From NCBI GenBank assembly GCA_045616125.1, contig JAZLGC010000003.1:1-64000 (forward strand): 64,000 bases of DNA, written 5' to 3'. The stretch is from Treponema_I sp045616125 (GTDB taxonomy: Bacteria > Spirochaetota > Spirochaetia > Treponematales > Treponemataceae). Both the position numbers and the translations under genes were made by a program. The notes beneath the pieces were generated by a model that ran no database searches, was not told the origin of the DNA, and worked only from the letters and a program-made list of their open reading frames with translations. Positions 42,092 through 49,405 of this stretch are shown here, piece by piece; the stretch's first letter is position 1; each line of letters starts with the position of its first letter.

Positions 42092-42302
42092 AGTAGTAAC
42101 AAACAGGCATTTTAGGACGATTTATTACTACTTTTTTGACATCCCAACGGGATAATACTGTCATACAAAGTTCAGAAGTAGTAACAAACTGCTGTTTTCT
42201 GCATATTTGTTACTACTATTTCTCATCGTAATACTGCATTGCATTGGAAACTGGTTACTAAAGTAGTAACAAACCACCATATATAGACAATTTGTTACTA
42301 CT
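42092..42302. repeat. Array 5: three units of alternating inverted AGTAGTAACAAA repeats
   Basis: Forward AGTAGTAACAAA at 42092, 42177 and 42262 is followed after exactly 17 bp by TTTGTTACTACT (42121 with one change, 42206, 42291). Outer gaps are 44 and 44 bp, giving an exact 85-bp period. The 17- and 44-bp spacers are unique. The repeat sequence is unrelated to arrays 1-4 but the design is the same. It begins 34 bp after array 4. Confidence 0.85.
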
Positions 42303-42344
42303 TTTCATATTTCCGTGCAGTTCGCAATAGTCTGAGTGTTGTTT

Positions 42345-42475
42345 TTTGTTCGCGCCCCGGTATGGAGCACCTGCCGGAGGCAGCCCACCGGAGCGAGCAG
42401 CGTTCAGCAGCGCTGCGAGGAGGGTGAGCGTGAGCGAAGTGCGGAACACCGGGAATGGCGCCCACATTCTTCAAA
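42345..42475. repeat. GC-rich fold-back element after array 5
   Basis: GCGCC..CCGGTATGGAGCAC on the left pairs imperfectly with GTGCGGAACACCGGGAATGGCGCC on the right over roughly 25 bp per arm. The centre is GC-rich with GAGCGAGCAGCG motifs. It resembles in composition the elements at 421 and 40566 but shares no long identity with them. No gene is convincing. Confidence 0.5.
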
Positions 42476-42487
42476 TTTTTTCCTACG

Positions 42488-42497
42488 TTATATGTAA
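42488..42497. repeat. Isolated TTATATGTAA repeat
   Basis: One reverse-type repeat of the array 2/4 family lies alone 35 bp before the start of the 42533 gene. It could be the far end of array 4 separated by insertion of array 5 and the fold-back. Confidence 0.5.
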
Positions 42498-42532
42498 TCA
42501 CCCTCTTACATTGTCTTAAACCGAGGTTACGC

Positions 42533-42967
42533 ATGATGGATTTTGAATTACTTGACCAGAAGTATGTTGTCCAGGAGAAGCAGGGAGTAATACCGCATTT
42601 TTATTTGTGGGAAAAATCTGACTGGCTGGAAAGTTTCAAAGGGAAAATATCACTGAAAGAGGCTGTTGAGAAGGCTGTAAACAATGAAATTACGTTTTTT
42701 GCCATGCCGGAATCAAAGCACCTGCAGACTTTCGTGGATACAGAGGCAGTTAATTCAGCACTGGGGCTTGAAACCATAGACCAGTTATCTTTGTATGTCC
42801 AGGCTAAGATGGACAACAGAAGTGAACCATTTGGTTGGGATGAAACTACCCCGAAAAATCTTGCAGCAAGCAGAAAACTGTTAAATGAAGTATTAGGACT
42901 GGTGAATTCTGAAAGCTCTGGCATTCAAAAACAAAACTATGAAAAATGGTTTTCAGAATTATTGTGA
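42533..42967 (+). CDS. Small protein of unknown function downstream of arrays 4 and 5
   Basis: A 144-residue cytoplasmic protein, acidic and helical, that I do not recognise. Segments such as LEVLGL-like NEVLGLVNSESSG and FVDTEAVNSALGLETIDQLS suggest helix pairs. There is no signal peptide, and no enzyme motif or membrane segment. GAGG precedes ATG 42533 by six bases; a second ATG follows at once. Its promoter must lie in or after the fold-back and the isolated repeat. Like the 3875 and 37965 genes it is on the plus strand directly downstream of arrays. Confidence 0.6.
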   Translation: MMDFELLDQKYVVQEKQGVIPHFYLWEKSDWLESFKGKISLKEAVEKAVNNEITFFAMPESKHLQTFVDTEAVNSALGLETIDQLSLYVQAKMDNRSEPFGWDETTPKNLAASRKLLNEVLGLVNSESSGIQKQNYEKWFSELL

Positions 42968-43041
42968 GCTGAGTCTGCGGGTAATGGCTCAGTGAGCCTG
43001 CACATTAAGTTGCTTGTCTTGAGCGCAGACTCACCATTCAG

Positions 43042-43719
43042 TTATTTTGCGCCGTATTCAGCGTAGTATGCGTCGATGCGGCCTTTGATTTCGTCATCAA
43101 TCAGGATTTTACCCTGACATTCTTTGTTGTACAGGCGTTCGGTTACTTCTTTCATGGTAACGATGGCGCGGGCAGGGAATCCGTACAGATCGGTAATTTC
43201 ATCCAGCGCACATTTTTCGCCCTTACCGCGTTCCATGCGGTTCAGTGATACCATGAGACCTTTGATTTCTACATTTCCCTGAGCCTTGATGATAGGGAAG
43301 GTTTCTTCAATGGACTTACCGCTGGTGGTAACGTCTTCAATGATTACGACACGGTCGCCGTCTTTAATGGGGGAACCCAGCAGAATACCGGTTTCGCCGT
43401 GGTCTTTTGCTTCCTTACGGTTAGAGCAGTAGCGGATTTCTTTTCCGAACAGCTTGCTGTAGGCAATAACGGTGGCGGTTGCCAGCGGGATACCTTTGTA
43501 GGCAGGTCCGAAAAGTACGTCAAAATCATCGCCGTAGTTGTCGTGAATGGCCTGTGCGTAGTATTCGCCCAGTTTAGCCAGCTGCCAGCCGGTAACGTAT
43601 GCGCCGGCATTCATAAAGAAGGGAGACTTACGGCCGCTTTTCAGGGTAAAGTCACCAAACTTGAGTACATTGCACTCAACCATAAACTCAATAAAGTCGC
43701 TTTTATACTGTTCCATATC
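43042..43719 (-). CDS. pyrE: Orotate phosphoribosyltransferase
   Basis: A 225-residue enzyme making OMP from orotate and PRPP in pyrimidine synthesis. The PRPP-binding motif is VVIIEDVTTSGKSIEETF (about residues 117-134). The catalytic loop is in NRKEAKDHGE (about 96-105), and FGPAYKGIPLA is the phosphate-binding region. ATG 43719 is chosen over an upstream TTG because it begins the conserved N-terminal helix. No other pyr gene adjoins it. Confidence 0.93.
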   Translation of the reverse strand, partial: DMEQYKSDFIEFMVECNVLKFGDFTLKSGRKSPFFMNAGAYVTGWQLAKLGEYYAQAIHDNYGDDFDVLFGPAYKGIPLATATVIAYSKLFGKEIRYCSNRKEAKDHGETGILLGSPIKDGDRVVIIEDVTTSGKSIEETFPIIKAQGNVEIKGLMVSLNRMERGKGEKCALDEITDLYGFPARAIVTMKEVTERLYNKECQGKILIDDEIKGRIDAYYAEYGAK

Positions 43720-43783
43720 TGTCACTATATCCTTAATTGCCGACTGGGGCAATTTATCAAATCCCTATAGAAGCAAAGGCGAT

Positions 43784-44000
43784 GTATGGAAATACGGGAA
43801 GGAAGACAGAGACTGGCAAAACTGTTGCAGTACGGTTCGATTCACGGTGTAAGCTTTGCTACCACCGTGAACACGGATGAGTCAAGGCTTTAAGTGAAAC
43901 GTGCCTTGACCATACCGTATAGTTTCCTTGCCGTACTGCACCTGTAGCGACGTAAGGAGCGGTTTTGACAGACTTTGGCTGACTGGTAGTATTTCCATAC
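43784..44000. mobile_element. MITE-like element with different ends
   Basis: A perfect 12-bp inverted repeat GTATGGAAATAC / GTATTTCCATAC bounds 217 bp without coding capacity. Inside are hairpins GCAGTACGG/CCGTACTGC, CACGGTG/CACCGTG and TCAAGGC/GCCTTGA. The core TGTAGCGACGTAAGGAGCGG is shared with MITE copy 3 and in part with copies 1, 2, 4 and 5, although the ends are unrelated. It lies between pyrE and the divergent GH120 gene. Confidence 0.6.
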
Positions 44001-44083
44001 AATGGGTGGCGAATGTTTACCAGGTTGGAGTATACTGTCAGTCAGCGTGTACGTGCACGCAACCGAATAAAGGAGACAATTAC

Positions 44084-46102
44084 ATGACCTATTATGTAGA
44101 TATTTCCACCTTCCGCAGTGGAAACGGATCAAAAGACTACCCCTTCCGCACCATTTCTGAAGCCGCTAAAGTAGCCAAGGCCGGCGACACCGTTCTGGTT
44201 GCTCCCGGTGTATACCGTGAATGGGTAAACCCCGTTAATGCCGGAACCCCGGACGCTCCCATTACCTACAAATCCACAGAACCCCTTGCTGCCCACATTA
44301 CCGGAGCAGAAACCGTATCCAACTGGACCAAAGTAGACGGTACCACCTGGGTAACCCGCATCGGTAACGGTCTTTTCGGTGATTTCAATCCCTATACCGC
44401 AAAAATCGAAGGTGACTGGTTCATGGCCAATGTCATGACTGCCCACCGCGGTGATGTGTACCTGAACGAAAAATCCATGTACGAAGTCCTGAGCCTTGAA
44501 GACTGCAAAAAAGGCGAAGTATATGAAGAATCATGGGATAAACCTTTCAGCGTATACAAATGGTATACCGAGCAGGATACCGAAAAGAACGAAACCGTTA
44601 TCTACGCCAACTTCCAGGATAAAGATCCCACTAAAGAGAACGTAGAAATTGCCGTTCGCCCAGCCTGTTTCTATCCAAAGGCAGAAGGCATCGGTTACAT
44701 CACCTTCAGTGGTTTTACCGTATCAAAAGCCGCTACCAACTGGGCTCCTCCAACGGCATATCAGGAAGGTATGATCGGTCCCCACTGGTCAAAGGGTTGG
44801 GTAATCGAAGACTGCCATATTTACGAATCAAAATGCTGCGGTATCTCTCTGGGAAAATACCTGCAGCCGTATAACGATAACAAGTGGCTCCACAGAAAAT
44901 ACAAAGACGGAACCCAGACCGAACGCGAAAACGTATGTCAGGCACAGCTTGAAGGCTGGACCAAGGAAAAAATCGGCAGTCATATTGTACGCCACTGTAA
45001 CATCCATAACTGCGGCCAGTGCGGTATCGTAGGCCATCTGGGTGGAGTATTCAGCATTATTGAAGACAACCACATCCACCACATCAACAACAAACAGAAT
45101 CTGGCCGGCGCTGAAATCGGCGGTATCAAGATGCATGCTGCCATTGACGTTATCTTCCGCCGCAACCACATTCATGACTGCACCCGCGGTATCTGGCTTG
45201 ACTGGCAGGCTCAGGGAACCCGCGTTACTCAGAACCTGTTCTACAACAACGTTATTCCCTATGTTAAACCCGGCGACAAAGGCGGTTTCATGGGTACCGG
45301 CCAGGACCTGCAGGTAGAAGTAAGCCATGGGCCAACCCTTATTGACCATAACTTCTTCCTGTCGGACTATGCACTGCATCTGCCGTCTCAGGGACATGCT
45401 GTTGTCCATAACTTTATCGGCGGTTCCATTACTGCCGTTGGCATCGGTACCAACAACGGAGCCAAAACCCTGAACAGCCCCCGCTATACACCTTATCACG
45501 TACCTCACGGCACCGGCATTGTGGGCTTTATGACATTCCTGCACGGAGACAGCCGGTACTACAACAATATTTTCGTACAGATGGAAGAACGTGAACCGCT
45601 GGCAAGTATGGTTGAACACCTGAAAGGTAACGACTGGCAGGACGGAAACCTGGATGTTGGTACCATTCCGTTTGAAAACTATCCGACTTTTGAAGAGTGG
45701 GATGCCCAGTTTGAAGGCTACTGCGGTATGGGTTCTGAACCCAGCGACCGTTACTACGATAAGCTTCCTGTATGGGCAGCAGGCAACGTGTACTTTAACG
45801 GCGCACAGCCCATGTCTAAAGAAAAGGATGCTATTGTAGACAGCGAACACAAAGTAACCTGGAGCGTAACGGAAAAAGATGGCTCTTGGGAATTCAAGAC
45901 CAATGCCTTTGATCTGGTAAAGGGTCTGAAAAAGCCGCTTATTTCAACAGAAACTTTGGGAGAAGCCTTTGAGCCGGAACAGAAGTTCGAAAACCCGGAC
46001 GGTTCACCCATCGTATTCAATGAAGACTACTTTGGTAACCACCGTGCTGATACGGCAACCCCCGGGCCTGTAGAAAACGGCGAAGCTACCATGCGTATTT
46101 GA
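44084..46102 (+). CDS. GH120 beta-xylosidase (right-handed beta-helix)
   Basis: The 672 residues closely follow GH120 xylosidases such as XylC of Thermoanaerobacterium: the opening YYVDISTFRSGNGSKDYPF then AGDTVLVAPGVYREWVNP, the helix coils GPHWSKGWVIEDCHIYESKC and EKIGSHIVRHCNIHNC, and the active-site coil GIWLDWQAQGTR. The two catalytic acids expected by family comparison are Asp in IWLDW (about residue 369) and Glu in VEVSHGP (about 411). No signal peptide is present, so it should hydrolyse xylo-oligosaccharides in the cytoplasm. AAGGAG lies before ATG 44084. It stands alone; no xylan transporter adjoins. Confidence 0.9.
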   Translation: MTYYVDISTFRSGNGSKDYPFRTISEAAKVAKAGDTVLVAPGVYREWVNPVNAGTPDAPITYKSTEPLAAHITGAETVSNWTKVDGTTWVTRIGNGLFGDFNPYTAKIEGDWFMANVMTAHRGDVYLNEKSMYEVLSLEDCKKGEVYEESWDKPFSVYKWYTEQDTEKNETVIYANFQDKDPTKENVEIAVRPACFYPKAEGIGYITFSGFTVSKAATNWAPPTAYQEGMIGPHWSKGWVIEDCHIYESKCCGISLGKYLQPYNDNKWLHRKYKDGTQTERENVCQAQLEGWTKEKIGSHIVRHCNIHNCGQCGIVGHLGGVFSIIEDNHIHHINNKQNLAGAEIGGIKMHAAIDVIFRRNHIHDCTRGIWLDWQAQGTRVTQNLFYNNVIPYVKPGDKGGFMGTGQDLQVEVSHGPTLIDHNFFLSDYALHLPSQGHAVVHNFIGGSITAVGIGTNNGAKTLNSPRYTPYHVPHGTGIVGFMTFLHGDSRYYNNIFVQMEEREPLASMVEHLKGNDWQDGNLDVGTIPFENYPTFEEWDAQFEGYCGMGSEPSDRYYDKLPVWAAGNVYFNGAQPMSKEKDAIVDSEHKVTWSVTEKDGSWEFKTNAFDLVKGLKKPLISTETLGEAFEPEQKFENPDGSPIVFNEDYFGNHRADTATPGPVENGEATMRI

Positions 46103-46111
46103 AAAGTGAAA

Positions 46112-46391
46112 GGCGATGTCCGTAAAAAGTGTTGCTGAATGCTACGCAGCAACAAAGATTGTACAGGAATGCCACAAATCGAGAGGAGGGACAGTACAGA
46201 CAAAAATTGTTGAAGCCCGGCGACCATGCGGTCAGCATGGACTATACATAGTTTCTACGCCGGGCTTCACCAATAGCGCTGATATCGAGCGTTTTTGGAT
46301 GTACTGGCAATCCGGTAGATTTGTGGACTTATGATGAGACCCTGAATCAAGTTCAGGGTGACTATAAGCAACACTTTTTACGGACATAGCC
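46112..46391. mobile_element. MITE-like repeat, copy 5
   Basis: A 280-bp copy with ends GGCGATGTCCGTAAAAAGTG and the complement (ending ACGGACATAGCC). Its interior matches copy 1 in reverse orientation. A 3-bp AAA at each side could be a target duplication. It lies between the convergent GH120 and ankyrin genes, close to the ankyrin gene terminator. Confidence 0.75.
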
Positions 46392-46393
46392 AA

Positions 46394-46424
46394 ATAAAAA
46401 AGCTGCTCAGTAACGAGCAGCTTC
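46394..46424 (-). terminator. Terminator of the ankyrin-repeat gene
   Basis: AGCTGCTC (46401-46408) and GAGCAGCT (46415-46422) form an 8-bp stem with a T-rich run on the minus strand (46394-46400). The MITE copy 5 end begins three bases further. Confidence 0.85.
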
Positions 46425-46440
46425 AAATCTTCAGATTACA

Positions 46441-49275
46441 TTATTTCAGCAGATCAAGAATTGCCTGGGAACGCTGCCAGCGGACTGCTGTATTGTAGGC
46501 AGTTTCGCCGGATATATTCCTGATAGTTCGATCCATGCCCATGCTGATCAGACGTCTGATGGTGTTTTCATCAGCAGTACGTGCTGCATAGTGCAGAATT
46601 GTATCTCCCGAAACATCTTTTCTGGTACCGCAGGACTGTACCATGGCATTGAGAATTTCTGAGTTGCCGGTATCCAATGCCAGACTTAATGCGCAGGTTC
46701 CACTGTTGTCAGATACAAATGGATCTGCATGGTTCTGGAGCAGAACTGAAGCTAATGTGGCTCTGCCAGTTTCAACGGCTTGGGTAAGAGGTGTTTTTCC
46801 TTCACTGTTACGGCGGTCAACTGGATATCCCATATCTATCAGCATGGTAAGAACCTCGTAAGAAACTTTATTCTGTACTGCCAGATGAACCGGGGTGTTA
46901 CCGTCAGAGTCACACAGGTTCAGATCATTACCCAGAACAGTTATTAAGATTTCAGAATTCTGTGTAAAAGCAAGGCTGAGTGGGGTTCGTCCGTGACTGT
47001 CACGGAACAGCGGCGATCCACCGGCATCGCGGATACAGGTAATCAGTTCTACATTACCAGTAGTAACTGCTTCATGATATGCATTACGTCCGTACATTTC
47101 CTGAATATACACACTGGCCCCTTTCTGAAGCAGCAGATATACCAGCTCAACGTTTTCAGACTGAATGGCGTCCATTAGAACGGTACGTCCGGTAACATCG
47201 CTGGCGTTAATGTCGGCTCCACTGTTTAAAAGCAGGGTTACAAGAGAAACACGTGATGATTTGGCTGCTTCATGTAACGGTGTTTTGCCGCTCATATTCT
47301 GGGCGTTAAGATCTGCACCACCCTTAATGAGCATGGTAGCAGCATCCTGTGCGTTCCAGCGGACACAGGCGTGAAGGGGAGTGTTTCCCAGATAATCGCG
47401 CTGATCCTGATAAGCACCCTGGGCTGCCAGAAGGTTAATGGTAGACGGGCTGTCTGCCTTAACTGCGCTGAACAGCGGACTTTCTCCAGTACTGTTCTGT
47501 TTGTTCAGATCTGCGCCTTTTTCACACAGTGCTTTTACTGCACTGTCAAGTTTCCATTCGGCTGCATAGTGCAATGGAGTGTTTCCAACACCGTCAATTG
47601 ATGCAATAACTTCGCTGGAAAGCATCCAGTCCTGTACATCGCCACCTTTCATCAGTGCCAGACGGAGAGGAGAGTAGTTTTCGGTGTTACTTGAGAATAC
47701 ATCTGCTCCGCGGGATAAAAGCATTTCCCCGGCAGTTCTGTAATTATTGTTTACTGCAATAAACAGTGGAGTATCACCGTTGCGGTTTCGGGCATTTACA
47801 TCAGCGCCGCATTCCATCATATATCGCAGTATTTCAGGGTCTGAGTTGTTCTCAATGGCGATATGCAGTGGGGTATTACCAAATGAGTCACGGGTTGTAA
47901 CGTTGTCGCGGCTGATAAGCATTCTGGTGCACTCTAGGCCATTTTTCAGTGCCAGGGTCAGCGGTGTGTTTCCATCGATGTCTTCAGCATGGATATCTGC
48001 ATCAAGTTTTGCATAGAACTTAATGTGTTCCGGCCAGTTATTTTCTACGGCAAGGGCCAGTGGTGTTACACCTTTTTTATTGCGTTCGTTAATGTCTGCC
48101 ATATGCAGTACAAATCGCTGAAGAATAGCCGGTGACATATTGGTAATGGTTGCAATATGCAGTGGAGTATCGCCATACAGATCTTTTACACGGGTAGATG
48201 CCCCGTTATCAAGAAGTAACTGATACATGGCATCGCGGTTTTCTGCAGGAGTGATGATTAAAAGTGGTGTTTTACCAATGGAATCCTGGGCATTTACATC
48301 AGCACCATTCTGAATGAGCAGTTCTGCAATGTCCAGTTTTCCGTAACGTACGGCATTATGCAGTGCTGTTGCTCCTGACATATCTTTTGCATTTATCATG
48401 GCATTGCGTTCCAAAAGGTACCGTATTACTGCTGTATGGCCGTAAATTGCTGCCATATGCAATGGTGTCTGTCCATCATCAAAACGCAGGTTAGGATTAC
48501 GGGTTTTTACACTGTCTTCAAAGTAGCTGTATTCATTACGCATGGGCATAGCGTTGGCAATAAGCAGACGCTGTGCATTCTTTATGGCAGAAAGGCAATT
48601 TCCTGCTGAAGTCAGTTTTTCTGCATTTTCATAGCAGAGAGAAAGCGGTGTATTTCCATTGTAATCTTCCTGACTCAGGGGGAGACCCTTTTCAATACAA
48701 TAGGTTAAAGCTTCAGTGTTGTTCCAGGCTGCAAAGTAATGAACCATACTGCGTCCCTGACTGTCAGTGTGGGTTGCATTGTATGGAGTAATGACTGCAC
48801 TGTAGTAGAACGGGTCTTTGGTATTGATTGCCAGTTCAAGAGCGGTGGTTCCAGTACCATCTTTTGCAAAAAGGGAATCACCGATACCTGCTAAAAGTGA
48901 AGCACAATCTTTTGCTTCCAGTTTAATTGCCAGATGAAGTGGTGTATCACTGTCTCCATTTTTTATGGAAGTTTCAGCTCCCATATTCAGCAGAAATGAA
49001 ACCATGTTGGGACTGTTCACCATAACAGCACAGTGAAGTGGAGTATTTCCATCATAATCAGTACTGTTAATCAGGTTATTATCGTTGGGATCAGCAGCAA
49101 CCAGCATGCTTCTTGCATCTCCTTCGTATCCTGAAAGAATCAGTTCATGAAGGGTAGCTTTTCTTTCTTCGGTTACTGGTGCCTCCGCTTCCGGTGCACT
49201 GACACAGGAAGTAATGACAGCCGTAACAGCAAGGACTGCAACCAGATATTTGGCGCTTTTCATCCATTTTTTCAT
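46441..49275 (-). CDS. Large ankyrin-repeat lipoprotein
   Basis: A 944-residue protein with a lipoprotein signal (MKKWMKSAKYLVAVLAVTAV, lipobox VITSC near residue 24). Almost all the rest is about 25 ankyrin repeats of 33-34 residues, recognised by the recurring G-x-TPLHxA and V-x-LLLxxGA patterns (for example DGQTPLHMAAIYGHTAVIRY and GKTPLHEAAKSSRVSLVTLL). It could act as a scaffold on a membrane surface, probably facing the periplasm or the outside. ATG 49275 is used because an AGAGGT site precedes it; the frame is open to 49344. A terminator follows. Confidence 0.9.
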   Translation of the reverse strand: MKKWMKSAKYLVAVLAVTAVITSCVSAPEAEAPVTEERKATLHELILSGYEGDARSMLVAADPNDNNLINSTDYDGNTPLHCAVMVNSPNMVSFLLNMGAETSIKNGDSDTPLHLAIKLEAKDCASLLAGIGDSLFAKDGTGTTALELAINTKDPFYYSAVITPYNATHTDSQGRSMVHYFAAWNNTEALTYCIEKGLPLSQEDYNGNTPLSLCYENAEKLTSAGNCLSAIKNAQRLLIANAMPMRNEYSYFEDSVKTRNPNLRFDDGQTPLHMAAIYGHTAVIRYLLERNAMINAKDMSGATALHNAVRYGKLDIAELLIQNGADVNAQDSIGKTPLLIITPAENRDAMYQLLLDNGASTRVKDLYGDTPLHIATITNMSPAILQRFVLHMADINERNKKGVTPLALAVENNWPEHIKFYAKLDADIHAEDIDGNTPLTLALKNGLECTRMLISRDNVTTRDSFGNTPLHIAIENNSDPEILRYMMECGADVNARNRNGDTPLFIAVNNNYRTAGEMLLSRGADVFSSNTENYSPLRLALMKGGDVQDWMLSSEVIASIDGVGNTPLHYAAEWKLDSAVKALCEKGADLNKQNSTGESPLFSAVKADSPSTINLLAAQGAYQDQRDYLGNTPLHACVRWNAQDAATMLIKGGADLNAQNMSGKTPLHEAAKSSRVSLVTLLLNSGADINASDVTGRTVLMDAIQSENVELVYLLLQKGASVYIQEMYGRNAYHEAVTTGNVELITCIRDAGGSPLFRDSHGRTPLSLAFTQNSEILITVLGNDLNLCDSDGNTPVHLAVQNKVSYEVLTMLIDMGYPVDRRNSEGKTPLTQAVETGRATLASVLLQNHADPFVSDNSGTCALSLALDTGNSEILNAMVQSCGTRKDVSGDTILHYAARTADENTIRRLISMGMDRTIRNISGETAYNTAVRWQRSQAILDLLK

Positions 49276-49405
49276 ATATACCTCTGCATAATAATGTACG
49301 GGTGTATGTCTGTATGCTGAAAAACAAACAGACGGTCCTTTCAAATATCGGATAATCAGAGAATGATGTTTAGAAAAAGACGGACAACTTGCCGATACTG
49401 ATTAT

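Noticed and set aside
43399..43770. 123-codon plus-strand frame opposite pyrE
   Set aside because: Antisense shadow of pyrE.
44828..45850. 340-codon minus-strand frame opposite the GH120 gene
   Set aside because: Shadow frame; the plus-strand GH120 motifs are unambiguous.
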